64,000 nt of DNA from Longimonas halophila (GCF_002554705.1 NZ_PDEP01000015.1:1-64000), one strand, 5' to 3'. Counted from the stretch's first letter, positions 48,342 to 58,365 are shown. Numbers and translations are program-made. Notes: generated from the sequence alone by a model not told the origin.

Positions 48342-49793
48342 ATGAATCCCGCATCCACCGATACAGCCAACGGCGCCGACCATGGGTTCTCCGCCCAGGT
48401 AAACCGTATGTTTGACACGGCGGCCGTGCATACCGACCACCCTGAAGGCGTACTGCACCAGATTCGGGCGTGCGATAACATCGTCCGGTTCGAGTTTCCG
48501 GTCAAGCTCGACGATGGAAGCATTGAGGTGATACGCGCCTACCGGGCTGAGCACAGCCATCACAAGAAACCGACCAAAGGCGGCATTCGCTACGCGCTGA
48601 ACGTCAATGTTGACGAGGTGATGGCCCTCGCCTCCCTCATGAGCTACAAATGCGCCATTGTAGATGTGCCGTTTGGCGGTGCCAAGGGCGGGGTGTGCAT
48701 CGACGCACGCAACTATTCGGTGCACGAACTGGAGCGCATTACCCGCCGCTACACGTTCGAGCTGATCCGGAAGAACTTCATCGGTGCTGGGGTTGACGTG
48801 CCGGCTCCCGATTACGGCACCGGGCCGCGCGAGATGGCCTGGATCATGGATACGTACAACCAGATGACTGATGACGACCTGAACGGCCTGGCCTGCGTAA
48901 CGGGCAAGCCGGTAGGGCAAGGTGGCGTGCGCGGGCGCACCGAGGCCACGGGCCGCGGCGTGTATTACGGCATTCGTGAGGCCTGTGCGTTCAAGAAAGA
49001 CATGAAGGCGTTGGGCCTGGATACCGGCACCGCAGGCAAATCGGTGGTGGTGCAGGGAATTGGGAACGTGGGCTACCATGCCGCCCGCATCCTGCAAGAC
49101 GAAGGCGACGCCACCATTGTGGGTATCGCCGAAATTGAAGGGGCCATCTACGATCCCAGCGGGCTCGACATCCACGACGTGGTCGCGCATCGTGAGGAAA
49201 CCGGGTCGATTCTGGACTTCCCGGGCGCCACCAATCTCGAGGATTCGTCGGACGCGTTGGAACTGGAGTGCGACATTCTGGTGCCGGCGGCCCTCGAAGG
49301 GGTCATCACACATGAGAATGCCCCGAACGTAAAGGCCAAGATCATCGCCGAGGCGGCTAACGGCCCCGTTACCACGCAGGCCGACACGATTCTGACTGAG
49401 AAGGGCGCGCTCGTCATCCCGGATGTGTACCTGAATGCAGGGGGCGTTACGGTGTCGTACTTCGAATGGCTGCGTAACCTCTCGCACGTGCGCCACGGGC
49501 GCATGAGCCGCCGCTTTGAGGAACGCAACGCCGAACGCATCCTGCGTGCTGTGGATGAGCTTACCGACCAGAACTTCGATGAGAAGCTCATGGAAGACCT
49601 CGTGGAGCGGGTTGGCTTCGGCGCCAGCGAAGAGGATCTTGTCAACTCCGGGTTGGAGGACACGATGGCCTTTGCCTACGAGGAGATCCGCTCAGAGCGA
49701 GAGAAGTATGGGGTCGACATGCGCACCGCTGCATTCGTAAGTGCTATCAATAAGATCGCGAAGTCGTACGCCGACATGGGCATCTTTCCCTGA
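48342..49793 (+). CDS. gdhA: Glutamate dehydrogenase (Glu/Leu/Phe/Val family)
   Basis: 483 residues. Substrate-binding KGGIRYALNVNVDEV (about 79-93), catalytic-lysine motif PFGGAKGGV (about 110-118), and a Rossmann fold with VQGIGNVGYHAARI (about 235). It interconverts glutamate with 2-oxoglutarate and ammonia. A length above 450 residues and the overall family suggest the hexameric small-subunit class; NAD versus NADP use is not decided. It complements glnA at 36970. Its upstream operator is shared with the receptor gene. Confidence 0.93.
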   Translation: MNPASTDTANGADHGFSAQVNRMFDTAAVHTDHPEGVLHQIRACDNIVRFEFPVKLDDGSIEVIRAYRAEHSHHKKPTKGGIRYALNVNVDEVMALASLMSYKCAIVDVPFGGAKGGVCIDARNYSVHELERITRRYTFELIRKNFIGAGVDVPAPDYGTGPREMAWIMDTYNQMTDDDLNGLACVTGKPVGQGGVRGRTEATGRGVYYGIREACAFKKDMKALGLDTGTAGKSVVVQGIGNVGYHAARILQDEGDATIVGIAEIEGAIYDPSGLDIHDVVAHREETGSILDFPGATNLEDSSDALELECDILVPAALEGVITHENAPNVKAKIIAEAANGPVTTQADTILTEKGALVIPDVYLNAGGVTVSYFEWLRNLSHVRHGRMSRRFEERNAERILRAVDELTDQNFDEKLMEDLVERVGFGASEEDLVNSGLEDTMAFAYEEIRSEREKYGVDMRTAAFVSAINKIAKSYADMGIFP

Positions 49794-49836
49794 TGCTTGC
49801 GTAGGGCTACTGACCAGCATTACGCACAACATTGTT

Positions 49837-49868
49837 CAGGGGGAGGCGCCACGCAGCGTCTCCCCCTG
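49837..49868. terminator. Bidirectional terminator between gdhA and the kinase gene
   Basis: CAGGGGGAGGCG and CGTCTCCCCCTG pair over 12 bp with a single G-T pairing, around ACGCAG-type loop bases. It lies between the convergent stops at 49793 and 49904, so it serves both genes. Confidence 0.75.
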
Positions 49869-49903
49869 TGTTAGGTGGGATGCACAGGAGACTGCCGTAT
49901 CGG

Positions 49904-52342
49904 CTATTCCCCTTCAGGTCCGCTGGGCACGCCGCCCGTTTGGCGAAGCACCTGTTCAGCGCGCTGGGTGCGCCAATCATCGGGGCCAAACATAGCGCGA
50001 AAGCCGCGATAGACTGGGATGAGGCGCGCGCGCCCTTCAGCAATCTGCCCTTGTTGCAGCAATGCCAGTCCCAAGATACCCTGTGCCGCCTGCATCTCCC
50101 AGTGGGTTTCGGGCACAAACTGCCCCAGCATCGCGATGCCCTCGCGGACCATTTCCTCGGCTTGGGCACCATTGCCGCGTTCAGTTTCTAACCAGCTGTA
50201 CCGAATGAGCGACGAGGCAATGTGCGGGTGCTCGTTGGGCAGAATAGAGCGCCGCAGGGCCAGCGCCTCCTCGTGCATGGCTGCGGCCTGTTCGTAGTCT
50301 CCATTCAGGTGGAGCGAGAATGCGTAGCGCGCCATTGCCGAGGCCCGCCCCGGATACTCGTCTCCAAACTGCGCCCGAAAGGCTGCAATGGCCTCCCGAT
50401 GTGTTGGCAGCGCCTCCTCAAACTGGCCCTGGTCTTGAAGCGCTACAGCGAGATTATGCAAGTAGGTGGCTCGTGCCTCGGGCGAGTCCGTGATCGCCAA
50501 CGCCCTACGTAGAAGCGGCTCGCCCTGCGCGCCGCGTCCCGATTCGTTATAGAGGATGGCCAGGCCGTTTAGATAGCTGGCTACGGCCGCATGCGCAGCA
50601 CCATACTCATTTTCGGCCAGGGTTACCGCCTGCCGTAACTGACGTTCGGCCTCGGCATAGTCGCCCGTACGAAAAAGCAAGTAGCCCAGTGCCGACCGGG
50701 TGTCGGCTTCGTCTTCCGCATGGCCATGCCCTTCGGTGCGCAGCGCCAGCGCCTCGCGCAGGAGCGGTTCGCCCTGCTCGTAAAGCCCGAGTCCGCTGTA
50801 AACGCGACCCAGCGTAGTCTGTAAGTCTGCCCGGACGGCGGGGGCCTCGTCCATGCTCGTGTCCAGTTGGGCGGTGCCCCGGTCCATGACCTCGCGCACG
50901 GTCAAATTGGGAGTGCCCGCATTCATTTCAGGGTTCGAGGCCGTAAACAGATTGGTGAGGAACGACGTTACGGCCTCCGACTTGTCGCGCTCGGCCCGCA
51001 TCTGCTGCGAGTACTGCGTGATAGTAATCGCATAAGCACCGACCAGTGCTATCACAAGGGCCGCCGTAGCAACGCCCCACCGATTGCGCCGCACGAACGT
51101 TTGTAGTTGATACCACGACGTGGCCGTGCGCGCTTGCACCGGGCGGTTGTCGAGGTAGCGGCCGATGTCGCGTCTAAGGTCGGCGGCGGTGCCATAGCGA
51201 TCTTCGGGCGCACACGCCATGGCCTGCTCAATGACTACCCGAAGGTCGCTACGCAGATAGCGGTCCAGCGCCGAGGCAGTACAGTCGCGTTTGGCCGCAA
51301 TGGAGTCGCGCTCGGCAGCGGGTCGGTCGGCAAACTGTTCGTGCATCGGACGCAGATTGCCTTCGCACACGGCCTGCATCATGGCATAGGGCGCGGTCGT
51401 GTCCGCATCCACTGGACGACACCCGCAGATGAGCTCGTAGCAGACGCGGCCCAGCGCGTAGACATCGGTGCGCGTGCTGATAGTCCGCTGCTCAATCTGT
51501 TCGGGTGCGGCATAGCCGGGCGTAAGTGGATGGGCGCCGGTCTGCGTTTCGTATGGATCTACGCCAGTAGGGCCGCCTGTGGCATCGAGCACCTTTGCGA
51601 TGCCAAAGTCGAGCAGCCGCACCTGGCCGTCGTCGGTCACCAGGATGTTCGACGGCTTCAGATCACGATGCACAATCAGGTTCTGATGCGCATGCTGCAC
51701 GGCTTCCATCACCTGCCGCATAAGTTGCAGCCGTTCGGGAATGGAGAGCCGGTGTGTGTTAGAGTACGTGGTGATGGGGGTGCCCTCAACATACTCCATC
51801 ACCACGTAGGGATGCCCATCGGACGTGGCCCCTGCATCAATGATGTGGGCGATATTGGGATGATTGAGGGCTGCTAAGATGCTCCGCTCCTGTGCAAAGC
51901 GCTCCCCAAAGTTCCGGCGCTGGCTTTGCCGCAGCACTTTCACAGCAACGACCTGATCGAAGAGTCCGTCGCTGCGATGGGCTTTGTAGACCCGACTGCT
52001 GCCTCCGGTGTCAATCAATTCGTCAATCGTGTAGGCATCGAGCGTGGTGCCGGGCTCCACGTTATCAGACAAGCGGTTGCCCGAGGCATCGTTGCCCGTG
52101 GCTCCTTCCATAGCGTCGTCAACGGCTTGCTGCATCCAGGTCCCTGCACACTGCCAGGCGTCGTGGTCAAGCAGCATAGGGGCGCCTGTGGCTGCTTTGA
52201 GCAGAGCATGGGCCTCTTCCTGAAGCTCAGGCTCGTTGGGGAACGCAGCGCGAATCACTGCTGCGCGCTCGTTGGGGGGAGCATCCAGCGCTGCATCCAG
52301 TGCGTCGTTCAGTGCCTGCCAGTGTGTGGTAACAAGAGACAT
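49904..52342 (-). CDS. Ser/Thr protein kinase with TPR repeats
   Basis: 812 residues. Kinase domain (about 80-370): Lys in VVAVKVLRQ, catalytic HRDLKPSN (near 224), DFGIAK (near 244). A membrane helix (about 418-440, ATAALVIALVGAYAITITQY) is followed by about eight TPR motifs (about 480-790; for example ADTRSALGYLLFRTGDYAEAE). The kinase is inside the cell and the TPR part probably outside. An ECF sigma gene is encoded 273 nt upstream on the same strand, matching the known pairing of such kinases with phospho-controlled sigma factors. Confidence 0.92.
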   Translation of the reverse strand: MSLVTTHWQALNDALDAALDAPPNERAAVIRAAFPNEPELQEEAHALLKAATGAPMLLDHDAWQCAGTWMQQAVDDAMEGATGNDASGNRLSDNVEPGTTLDAYTIDELIDTGGSSRVYKAHRSDGLFDQVVAVKVLRQSQRRNFGERFAQERSILAALNHPNIAHIIDAGATSDGHPYVVMEYVEGTPITTYSNTHRLSIPERLQLMRQVMEAVQHAHQNLIVHRDLKPSNILVTDDGQVRLLDFGIAKVLDATGGPTGVDPYETQTGAHPLTPGYAAPEQIEQRTISTRTDVYALGRVCYELICGCRPVDADTTAPYAMMQAVCEGNLRPMHEQFADRPAAERDSIAAKRDCTASALDRYLRSDLRVVIEQAMACAPEDRYGTAADLRRDIGRYLDNRPVQARTATSWYQLQTFVRRNRWGVATAALVIALVGAYAITITQYSQQMRAERDKSEAVTSFLTNLFTASNPEMNAGTPNLTVREVMDRGTAQLDTSMDEAPAVRADLQTTLGRVYSGLGLYEQGEPLLREALALRTEGHGHAEDEADTRSALGYLLFRTGDYAEAERQLRQAVTLAENEYGAAHAAVASYLNGLAILYNESGRGAQGEPLLRRALAITDSPEARATYLHNLAVALQDQGQFEEALPTHREAIAAFRAQFGDEYPGRASAMARYAFSLHLNGDYEQAAAMHEEALALRRSILPNEHPHIASSLIRYSWLETERGNGAQAEEMVREGIAMLGQFVPETHWEMQAAQGILGLALLQQGQIAEGRARLIPVYRGFRAMFGPDDWRTQRAEQVLRQTGGVPSGPEGE

Positions 52343-52479
52343 AGGGGGCGGGGGGATCGAGCATCAGAGCACACTACCAAGCATTACGCAAGAACGCTTG
52401 GCCTAAATGAAGCCGAACTGTGTGACCGGAGGGTAACAGACCGCAGTAACTGCCACAAAGAGAAGGTGCGCGTTCTTTG

Positions 52480-52491
52480 CGCGTCGACGCG
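52480..52491. promoter_or_regulatory. 12-bp perfect palindrome between sigma and kinase genes
   Basis: CGCGTCGACGCG, flanked by a repeated GCGTTCT at 52470 and 52499. Together with the flanks CTTTG and CAAAG it could form a cruciform or operator in the 273-nt gap between the sigma and kinase genes. The role is unclear. Confidence 0.4.
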
Positions 52492-52615
52492 AAGCAAAGC
52501 GTTCTGTGCCGACTTCGTACCGTCGCATCATACACATTGCTTCTGCGGGCACCGCCGCGTTTCAATTTTATGCGGAGCGGCTGCAAAACGCTCAGCCGTG
52601 TGCGCCCGCCTCCGG

Positions 52616-53179
52616 TTAGCTGTCCTCATCAAGCGCACGGGCGAGCCAGCCTTTGGCCTTGCGCCAGTCGCGGCGTACCGTGCGGGCCGATACGTCGAGC
52701 AGTTCGGCAATTTCTTTCTCCGTCATTCCACCAAAAAAGCGGTATTCAACAACTTTGGCCATGCGCTCATCCATTTCGGCAAGCTGCGAAAGCGCCGCAT
52801 CCAGCGCAATAAAAAGATGCGCCGTTTCCTCGCTATCGGAGAGCTGCACGTTTTCAAGGTTAAAATGCGGAGCTCCGCCACCGCGTTTCTGAGCGGTGCG
52901 GCGACGTGCGTAATCCACCAGAATATTGCGCATGATGCGGGAGGCCATCGCATAGAAATGCAAGCGGCTTTCCCACTGTACCTGCGTCTGATCGATCAGC
53001 TTGAGGTAGCACTCGTGCACCAGCGCTGTTGTGCTCAACGTATGGTCGCTGCGCTCGCGCCGCATGCGGTGGCTTGCCAGCGTGCGTAGTTCGTCATACA
53101 CCGCGTCCCACAAGCGCTCCTCGGCCTGTGCATTGCCCTGCTGATATTTTCGTAGTAGCTGAGTTACATTTTCGTCCAT
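52616..53179 (-). CDS. ECF-like sigma factor paired with Ser/Thr kinase
   Basis: 187 residues from the Met at 53179 (MDENVTQLLRKYQQGNA). Region 2 is ALVHECYLKLIDQTQVQWES, with YAMASRIMRNILVDYARRRT, and region 4 ends VVEYRFFGGMTEKEIAELLD and VSARTVRRDWRKAKGWL. This matches the ECF type often found with Ser/Thr kinases (TIGR02999-like). It has no zinc anti-sigma neighbour, so control by phosphorylation from the kinase downstream is plausible. Confidence 0.9.
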   Translation of the reverse strand: MDENVTQLLRKYQQGNAQAEERLWDAVYDELRTLASHRMRRERSDHTLSTTALVHECYLKLIDQTQVQWESRLHFYAMASRIMRNILVDYARRRTAQKRGGGAPHFNLENVQLSDSEETAHLFIALDAALSQLAEMDERMAKVVEYRFFGGMTEKEIAELLDVSARTVRRDWRKAKGWLARALDEDS

Positions 53180-53534
53180 AGGCAGAGCAACAAGCAGGTA
53201 GGGGGAACGCGGGGTACACTGCGCACAACATGCCTTGTGTTGGGACAGGTCGCGCGTGGGTGCACATCGCATATGCGGTTGCAACCTGAACGTACGACGC
53301 GGCATCCGCATATGCAACCGGCGTGATCCACAGGTTCCACGGTTCCTCTACATTATTCTGCTACATGCTGCCTATCTGTGTGTATCGTAATGCCTCATGC
53401 ATCGGCTTGCACGCCTCCCTATGGGCTCCGGAAGGCATGAAGGCCCGGCGCACAGCCAGCGTCAGCGGGATCACTATGCTCGCATTTCTCGTGTAATCGC
53501 CGCTTTTGTTTTGATCCTACCCACCCCCTGTCCC
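53180..53534. other. Intergenic region between divergent ECF sigma and barrel-protein genes
   Basis: Contains GCATATGC twice (53269-53276 and 53308-53315), 39 bp apart, and the perfect palindrome GGTTGCAACC at 53277-53286. These may be operator sites, perhaps for autoregulation of the sigma gene. No coding content is convincing. Confidence 0.4.
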
Positions 53535-54227
53535 GTGGTTGTTCGATTGCTGCCCGCGTTGCTTCGTACACTGTGCGCGGCTGGATGCCTGGCGCTCGTT
53601 GTGCTCTTTCCCGGCGCACTGCCCAGCACAGGCCAGTCGGTTTCGTTTGGAGTAGTGGCGGGTGCCAATATTGCCACCGTATCCCCGGAGCCCGATCTGT
53701 CTACCGGATTCCGCACGACCGTCGCTGCAGGCGGAGGAATGCTCGTTGACTTACCTGGCCCGGTTGACCTGCAGCAAGAGGTGCTGTTCTCGCAGAAAGG
53801 CACCGCCGTTACCGAAACGTTTGGGCAGGTCAACTACACGGCCTCGTACATCGAATTTCCGCTTCAACTGCGCGTGGCGCTGCCGTCGGTGTGGCGTCTG
53901 GATCTGTTCGCCACCGGCGGCGGGTCGTTTGGGCTGAAAGCGTTCGAAAACCAATCGAGCGGCAGCACGCTCGAATTGCAGTTGCCCGATGAGGGCTCGT
54001 TCTTTGAGCGCACCGACGCCAGCGCGGTCGTTGGCTTTGGCGCTACCTTCGACGAAGGGCCCAGCCCGCTGAGCGTGTTCGTGCGCTACATGCATGGGCT
54101 GCGCGAGGTGTCGCAGGGCCGCACCGATGTGGGCCCCGACATAGAGGAAAACCCGTTCCGTGACAATCCTTTCCCGGAAAGTGCGAAAACCCGAACGGTT
54201 ACACTCGGCCTGATGATTGGGCTGTAG
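53535..54227 (+). CDS. Outer-membrane beta-barrel protein (PorT-like)
   Basis: 230 residues from a GTG at 53535, chosen because it gives a standard signal peptide (LRTLCAAGCLALVVLFPGAL, cleavage near STGQS); the frame is open from 53397 (Met). The mature part begins VSFGVVAGANIATVSP and is an eight-stranded-type barrel (PorT / OMP beta-barrel family) with ends in FVRYMHGLREV and TVTLGLMIGL. Its transport or structural role is not known. Divergent from the sigma gene and 94 nt upstream of smc. Confidence 0.75.
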   Translation: MVVRLLPALLRTLCAAGCLALVVLFPGALPSTGQSVSFGVVAGANIATVSPEPDLSTGFRTTVAAGGGMLVDLPGPVDLQQEVLFSQKGTAVTETFGQVNYTASYIEFPLQLRVALPSVWRLDLFATGGGSFGLKAFENQSSGSTLELQLPDEGSFFERTDASAVVGFGATFDEGPSPLSVFVRYMHGLREVSQGRTDVGPDIEENPFRDNPFPESAKTRTVTLGLMIGL

Positions 54228-54321
54228 CCCGCTGCGCTGCTGAATTGCTGTCGTACATTCGTTCTGCTTTGCCTCCCCCCGTACACGCTGTACGGGTTTT
54301 GCTGGTTACCTTTTCTGCTGT

Positions 54322-57300
54322 ATGTATCTCCGCACGCTCTCACTTCACGGATTTAAAAGCTTTGCCGACCCGACCGAGGTCGACTTTGACCCGGGCATTA
54401 CGGCCATTGTGGGGCCGAATGGATGCGGTAAGTCGAACATCGTTGATGCGGTGCGCTGGGCCATTGGCGAGCAGCGCCCCACCGTACTCCGGTCGGAGAA
54501 GATGCAGAACGTCATCTTTAACGGCACGGACGCGCGCAAGCCGCTGGGCATGGCCGAGGTGCAACTGACTATCGAGAACAACCGCGACATCTTGCCCACT
54601 GAATACTCCGAGGTGTCGATTGGGCGGCGGCTCTTCCGCGACGGCACGTCCGAGTATCTGATGAACGATACCACCTGCCGCCTGAAGGACATCACCGATC
54701 TGTTCATGGATACGGGCATGGGCGCGGATGCCTATTCGGTGATCGAACTCAAGATGATCGACGAGATCGTCTCGGGCAGCAATGAGGACCGACGCCGCAT
54801 GTTCGAGGAGGCCGCAGGCATTACGCGCTACAAGATGCGCCGCCGCCAGGCCCTGCGCAAGCTCGACAATACGCAAGACGACCTGGAGCGCATCCGCGAC
54901 CTGACGGGCGAGATTGGCTCGCAGGTCAAGCGTCTGAAGCGCCAGGCTGAAAAGGCTGCCGAGCACGAGGAACTCACGGAGGAGCTGCACGAACTGGAAC
55001 TGCAGCTGGCGCAGAAGGAGTACGACCGCCTGCAGGCCCAGCACGCCTCGGTGGCCGCGGAGCAAGAGGCGGCCCAGATGCGGGCCGACACCGTTGAAGA
55101 AAAACACGATGACGCCGAAGACCGCCACGAGGCGCTGCGCCGCACGCTGAATGCGCAAGAGGAGGAACGCGATGCCCGTCGCGAGGCGCTCCAAGACCAT
55201 CGCGCCCAGATTAGCGAGTGGGAGGCGGAGCTGCGCCTCCAGAATGAACGCCTGTCGCGTGCCCAAACGGACCGCAGCGAAGCGCAGTCCGCTCAGGAGC
55301 GCGACACCATGCGCCACCAAGAAGTGCGCGAGCGTATCCAGGAGGCCCAGGAGCAACTTCAGGAGGCCCGCCCGACACGCAAAGAAGCCGAAGAGGCGCT
55401 GAAGGAGGCTTCCGAGCGACGCGAGGCGGCGGAAGCGCGCGCCGAGACGCTCCGCAGCAACGTTGACGAGGCCCGTCAGGCGCTCAATGCACACGAAAAA
55501 GAGCAATCGGAGCGGCGCCGTAGGCTCGACCGCCTCACCAATCGCCTCGACCTTCTCGAAGAGGCGCAGGAGCATGCCGCCGAGCAGAAGGAGCAGCTCG
55601 CCGACACCGCATCCGACCGCGCAGCCCAAACGCGCGAGGCCCGCGCCGCCATGCATACCGCCGAGGCCCAGCTCGGCGATGCCGAAGAAGCGCTCGCTGA
55701 TGCGCGCACCCGCTACGACACCGCCCGCGAGACGCTGGACACTGTTGAGTCGGCCTACCAGGAGGCCCAGCGCCGCCGCGATACTGCCGCTGCCGAGGTC
55801 GATCTACTGCAGGGGCTGGTCTCCAGCTACGACGAGTTCTCCGACGCTGTGCAGCACCTGGCCACCGAGGGGCCACTCCCCGACCTCCTTACCGTGGCCG
55901 ACGTGCTCGGCTGCGACGATGAGTGGCGGGTGGCGCTGGATGCGGCACTCGGCGCGTGGGCCGAATGCATTGTGGTTCAGACGGATGCGGAAGCTCACAA
56001 AGCCATCCAGGCCCTGCGCCAGGACGAGGCAGGCCAGGCCACCTTCGTTGTGCTCGACCGCCTCCCCACGCCGCCTTCAGTCTCCGAGGCGCCCGCCGAT
56101 ACGCAAGTCCTGCGCAATCAGGTGCGCGTCACCGACGACACCTACGCGGCGTTGGCCGACGTGCTACTGCACAACAGCTTTGTGGCCGAAGACCTCGAAT
56201 CGGCTCAACAGGCCGCTGCCGATGCCCCCGACACTGCCACGATCTATGCACCAACGGGCGAGTGGGCCAGCACACACGGGCGGATGCGCGGGGGCAGCCG
56301 CCAGGAGCATGCGTCGCCGGTGGCCTCGCGGGTGGGGCGCCGTGAGCAACTGGCTGAGGCCGAGGCCGAGTGGGAGGCGGCCCACGACCAGTGCGAAACC
56401 CTCAAGGCCGAACGCAACGGCGCCCGCGCTGACTTCGAACAGGCCGAGTCCGATCTCGACGATGCCCGCACGGCGGTCAACGAGGCCCAGCGTGCCTACG
56501 ACCGCGCTGAGTCGCGGGTGGAGCAGGCCACGCAGGAGCAAGACGACGCCGAGGCCCGTCGCGACGAACTGGCCGATCGAATGGCCGAGCGCGCGGAGGA
56601 ACTGAGCGAACTCCGCACCGAAATCGAAACGGTGCGCACCGCAGTGCAGGAGGCCGACGACACGCTGCAGGAGCTGCGCCGCACCCGCCAAGATGCGGAG
56701 TCGGAGCTGGGGCGTGCGGCCGAGGCCGAGCGCGAAGCCGCCGAGGCGCACAACGAGGCGCAACTCGCGGCGGTGGAGGCACGCAACCGCGTGCAATCGC
56801 TGGAGCGAGAGCTGGAGCGCCTGCAGGAGCAGCGCGACGAGATCGCCGAGCGCATCGAAGAGCGTAGCGCCCGTGCCGACGATCTGTCCACAACCATCAG
56901 CGACACCAAGACCGCCCGGCAAGAAACCCAGCACAAGCTGGAGCAGGCCCGCAACGAGCGTCAGGACTACCAGGAGGCGGTCGACGCTGCCGAATCCGCC
57001 CTGCAGGAAACGCGCGACCAAGTCAGCGAGGTGGAGCAGACGCTGCGCACGCTGCGCCAAGACCGCGAATCCGCCGTGCAGAAGGAAAACAAGGCCGCCG
57101 TCCGGCGCGCTGAAATCGACACACGGCTCGAAGAGCTGCAGTCGGCCATCGCCGAGGACTTCGACCGCGACCTGGACGACGACCCGGTCGAATTGCCCGA
57201 CGATTTCGATGTGGATGCGGCCCAAGACCGTGTGCGCTCGCTGCGTGGCAAGCGCAACCAGCTTGGCAATGTGAATCCGCTGGCGGTGGACGAATATGCC

Positions 57301-57879
57301 GAGACCAAAGACCGGCTCGACTTCCTGACCGAGCAGCAGGAGGATCTGGAGGAGGCCGAGGGTACGCTGCTTGAAACCATTAGCGAGATCAACACCAAGG
57401 CCTCCAAACGCTTCGAGGAAACCTACGCCTCGGTGCGCGAGAGCTTCCAGAAGTTGTTCACCGATCTGTTCGGCGACGCCGCCAACGCCGACCTGGTGCT
57501 GGCCGATGCCGACGACCCGCTCGACGCGCCGATCGAGATCCACGCCCAGCCCCCGGGCAAGCGACCCAGCACGCTCGAACAGCTCTCCAGCGGCGAGAAA
57601 ACGCTCACCGCCATTGCGCTGCTCTTTGCCATCTACCTGGTGAAGCCCAGCCCGTTCTGCATCTTAGACGAGGTTGATGCCCCGCTCGACGATACCAACG
57701 TGGAGCGCTTCATGAACCTGATTCGGCGGTTTGAGCAGGATACGCAATTCATTCTCGTGACCCACAACCAGCGCACCATGGCCCTGGCCGACCGCATGTA
57801 CGGCGTCACGATGCAGGAGAATGGGGTGTCGGAGCTGGTCGGTGTGGAGTTCGACGAAGCCGTGGAGCTGGCAGGCTGA
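54322..57879 (+). CDS. smc: Chromosome segregation ATPase SMC
   Basis: 1185 residues. N-terminal Walker A GPNGCGKSN (about 33-41), Q-loop region NGTDARKP, long coiled coil (about 170-500), hinge (about 510-665) with DVLGCDDEWRVALDAALG, second coiled coil, and C-terminal head with the ABC signature LSSGEKTLTAIALL and Walker B FCILDEVDAPLDD. SMC dimers with ScpA/ScpB compact and segregate the chromosome. The coiled coil is extremely rich in acidic and Arg residues. No scpA is close by. Confidence 0.96.
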   Translation: MYLRTLSLHGFKSFADPTEVDFDPGITAIVGPNGCGKSNIVDAVRWAIGEQRPTVLRSEKMQNVIFNGTDARKPLGMAEVQLTIENNRDILPTEYSEVSIGRRLFRDGTSEYLMNDTTCRLKDITDLFMDTGMGADAYSVIELKMIDEIVSGSNEDRRRMFEEAAGITRYKMRRRQALRKLDNTQDDLERIRDLTGEIGSQVKRLKRQAEKAAEHEELTEELHELELQLAQKEYDRLQAQHASVAAEQEAAQMRADTVEEKHDDAEDRHEALRRTLNAQEEERDARREALQDHRAQISEWEAELRLQNERLSRAQTDRSEAQSAQERDTMRHQEVRERIQEAQEQLQEARPTRKEAEEALKEASERREAAEARAETLRSNVDEARQALNAHEKEQSERRRRLDRLTNRLDLLEEAQEHAAEQKEQLADTASDRAAQTREARAAMHTAEAQLGDAEEALADARTRYDTARETLDTVESAYQEAQRRRDTAAAEVDLLQGLVSSYDEFSDAVQHLATEGPLPDLLTVADVLGCDDEWRVALDAALGAWAECIVVQTDAEAHKAIQALRQDEAGQATFVVLDRLPTPPSVSEAPADTQVLRNQVRVTDDTYAALADVLLHNSFVAEDLESAQQAAADAPDTATIYAPTGEWASTHGRMRGGSRQEHASPVASRVGRREQLAEAEAEWEAAHDQCETLKAERNGARADFEQAESDLDDARTAVNEAQRAYDRAESRVEQATQEQDDAEARRDELADRMAERAEELSELRTEIETVRTAVQEADDTLQELRRTRQDAESELGRAAEAEREAAEAHNEAQLAAVEARNRVQSLERELERLQEQRDEIAERIEERSARADDLSTTISDTKTARQETQHKLEQARNERQDYQEAVDAAESALQETRDQVSEVEQTLRTLRQDRESAVQKENKAAVRRAEIDTRLEELQSAIAEDFDRDLDDDPVELPDDFDVDAAQDRVRSLRGKRNQLGNVNPLAVDEYAETKDRLDFLTEQQEDLEEAEGTLLETISEINTKASKRFEETYASVRESFQKLFTDLFGDAANADLVLADADDPLDAPIEIHAQPPGKRPSTLEQLSSGEKTLTAIALLFAIYLVKPSPFCILDEVDAPLDDTNVERFMNLIRRFEQDTQFILVTHNQRTMALADRMYGVTMQENGVSELVGVEFDEAVELAG

Positions 57880-58158
57880 GGGCGGCGTGCTCCTGCTGAC
57901 ACGTTGCAGCGCCTTGTCTGCGGTGATCGCTTTCCTGATAAGAATCTGTTCTGAGGCGAACGGGCGCAGGCTTTTGATGCGTGTACCGGCATCCCAGGTG
58001 CTTGCGGAGGCAGAGCCTCCCGGCTGGGCGTCACGAGACAGAGCCTCGCGACGAGCGGAACCGAGGGCGGTGTGCTCCTGCTGATATGTCCTGGAGCCTT
58101 GCCCAACGTGAGCCGTTTAGACAACAGTCATAAACTTCTAATCTGGAGCATCCGCATC
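57880..58158. repeat. Repeat-containing gap with a 38-bp imperfect direct repeat
   Basis: GAGGGCGGCGTGCTCCTGCT at the smc stop codon (about 57878) recurs at about 58064 as GAGGGCGGTGTGCTCCTGCT, and the similarity extends to about 38 bp, ending GCCTTG. The DNA between includes CACGAGACAGAGCCTCGCGA, shared inverted with about 36330. This looks like an insertion into, or a duplication of, the smc 3' end. Confidence 0.6.
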
Positions 58159-58365
58159 ATGGCTTCTGCTTCCGAATCTGGTGTGGCTCGAACCGTACGT
58201 ACGGTCTCGCTGCGCAAATCCTCGTCTGATGCTGCCTACTGGCGCGCACAGCCGCCCGAGGCACGCTGGCAAGCCGTTGAAGAAATCCGTCGCGAATATC
58301 ATGGCTGGTCCCAAGACGCTCCACCCCGACTTCGTCGCGTTTGTCGAATTGTTAAACGCACATGA
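58159..58365 (+). CDS. Small protein resembling antitoxin of a nucleotidyltransferase module
   Basis: 68 residues from the ATG at 58159 (MASASESGVARTVR). Its centre DAAYWRAQPPEARWQAVEEI and the ending RLRRVCRIVKRT match the small partner proteins that precede MNT/DUF6036-like nucleotidyltransferase genes, which are antitoxin-like. It overlaps the start of the following frame at 58301. I assign it from memory of the pattern, so this is moderate confidence only. Confidence 0.55.
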   Translation: MASASESGVARTVRTVSLRKSSSDAAYWRAQPPEARWQAVEEIRREYHGWSQDAPPRLRRVCRIVKRT

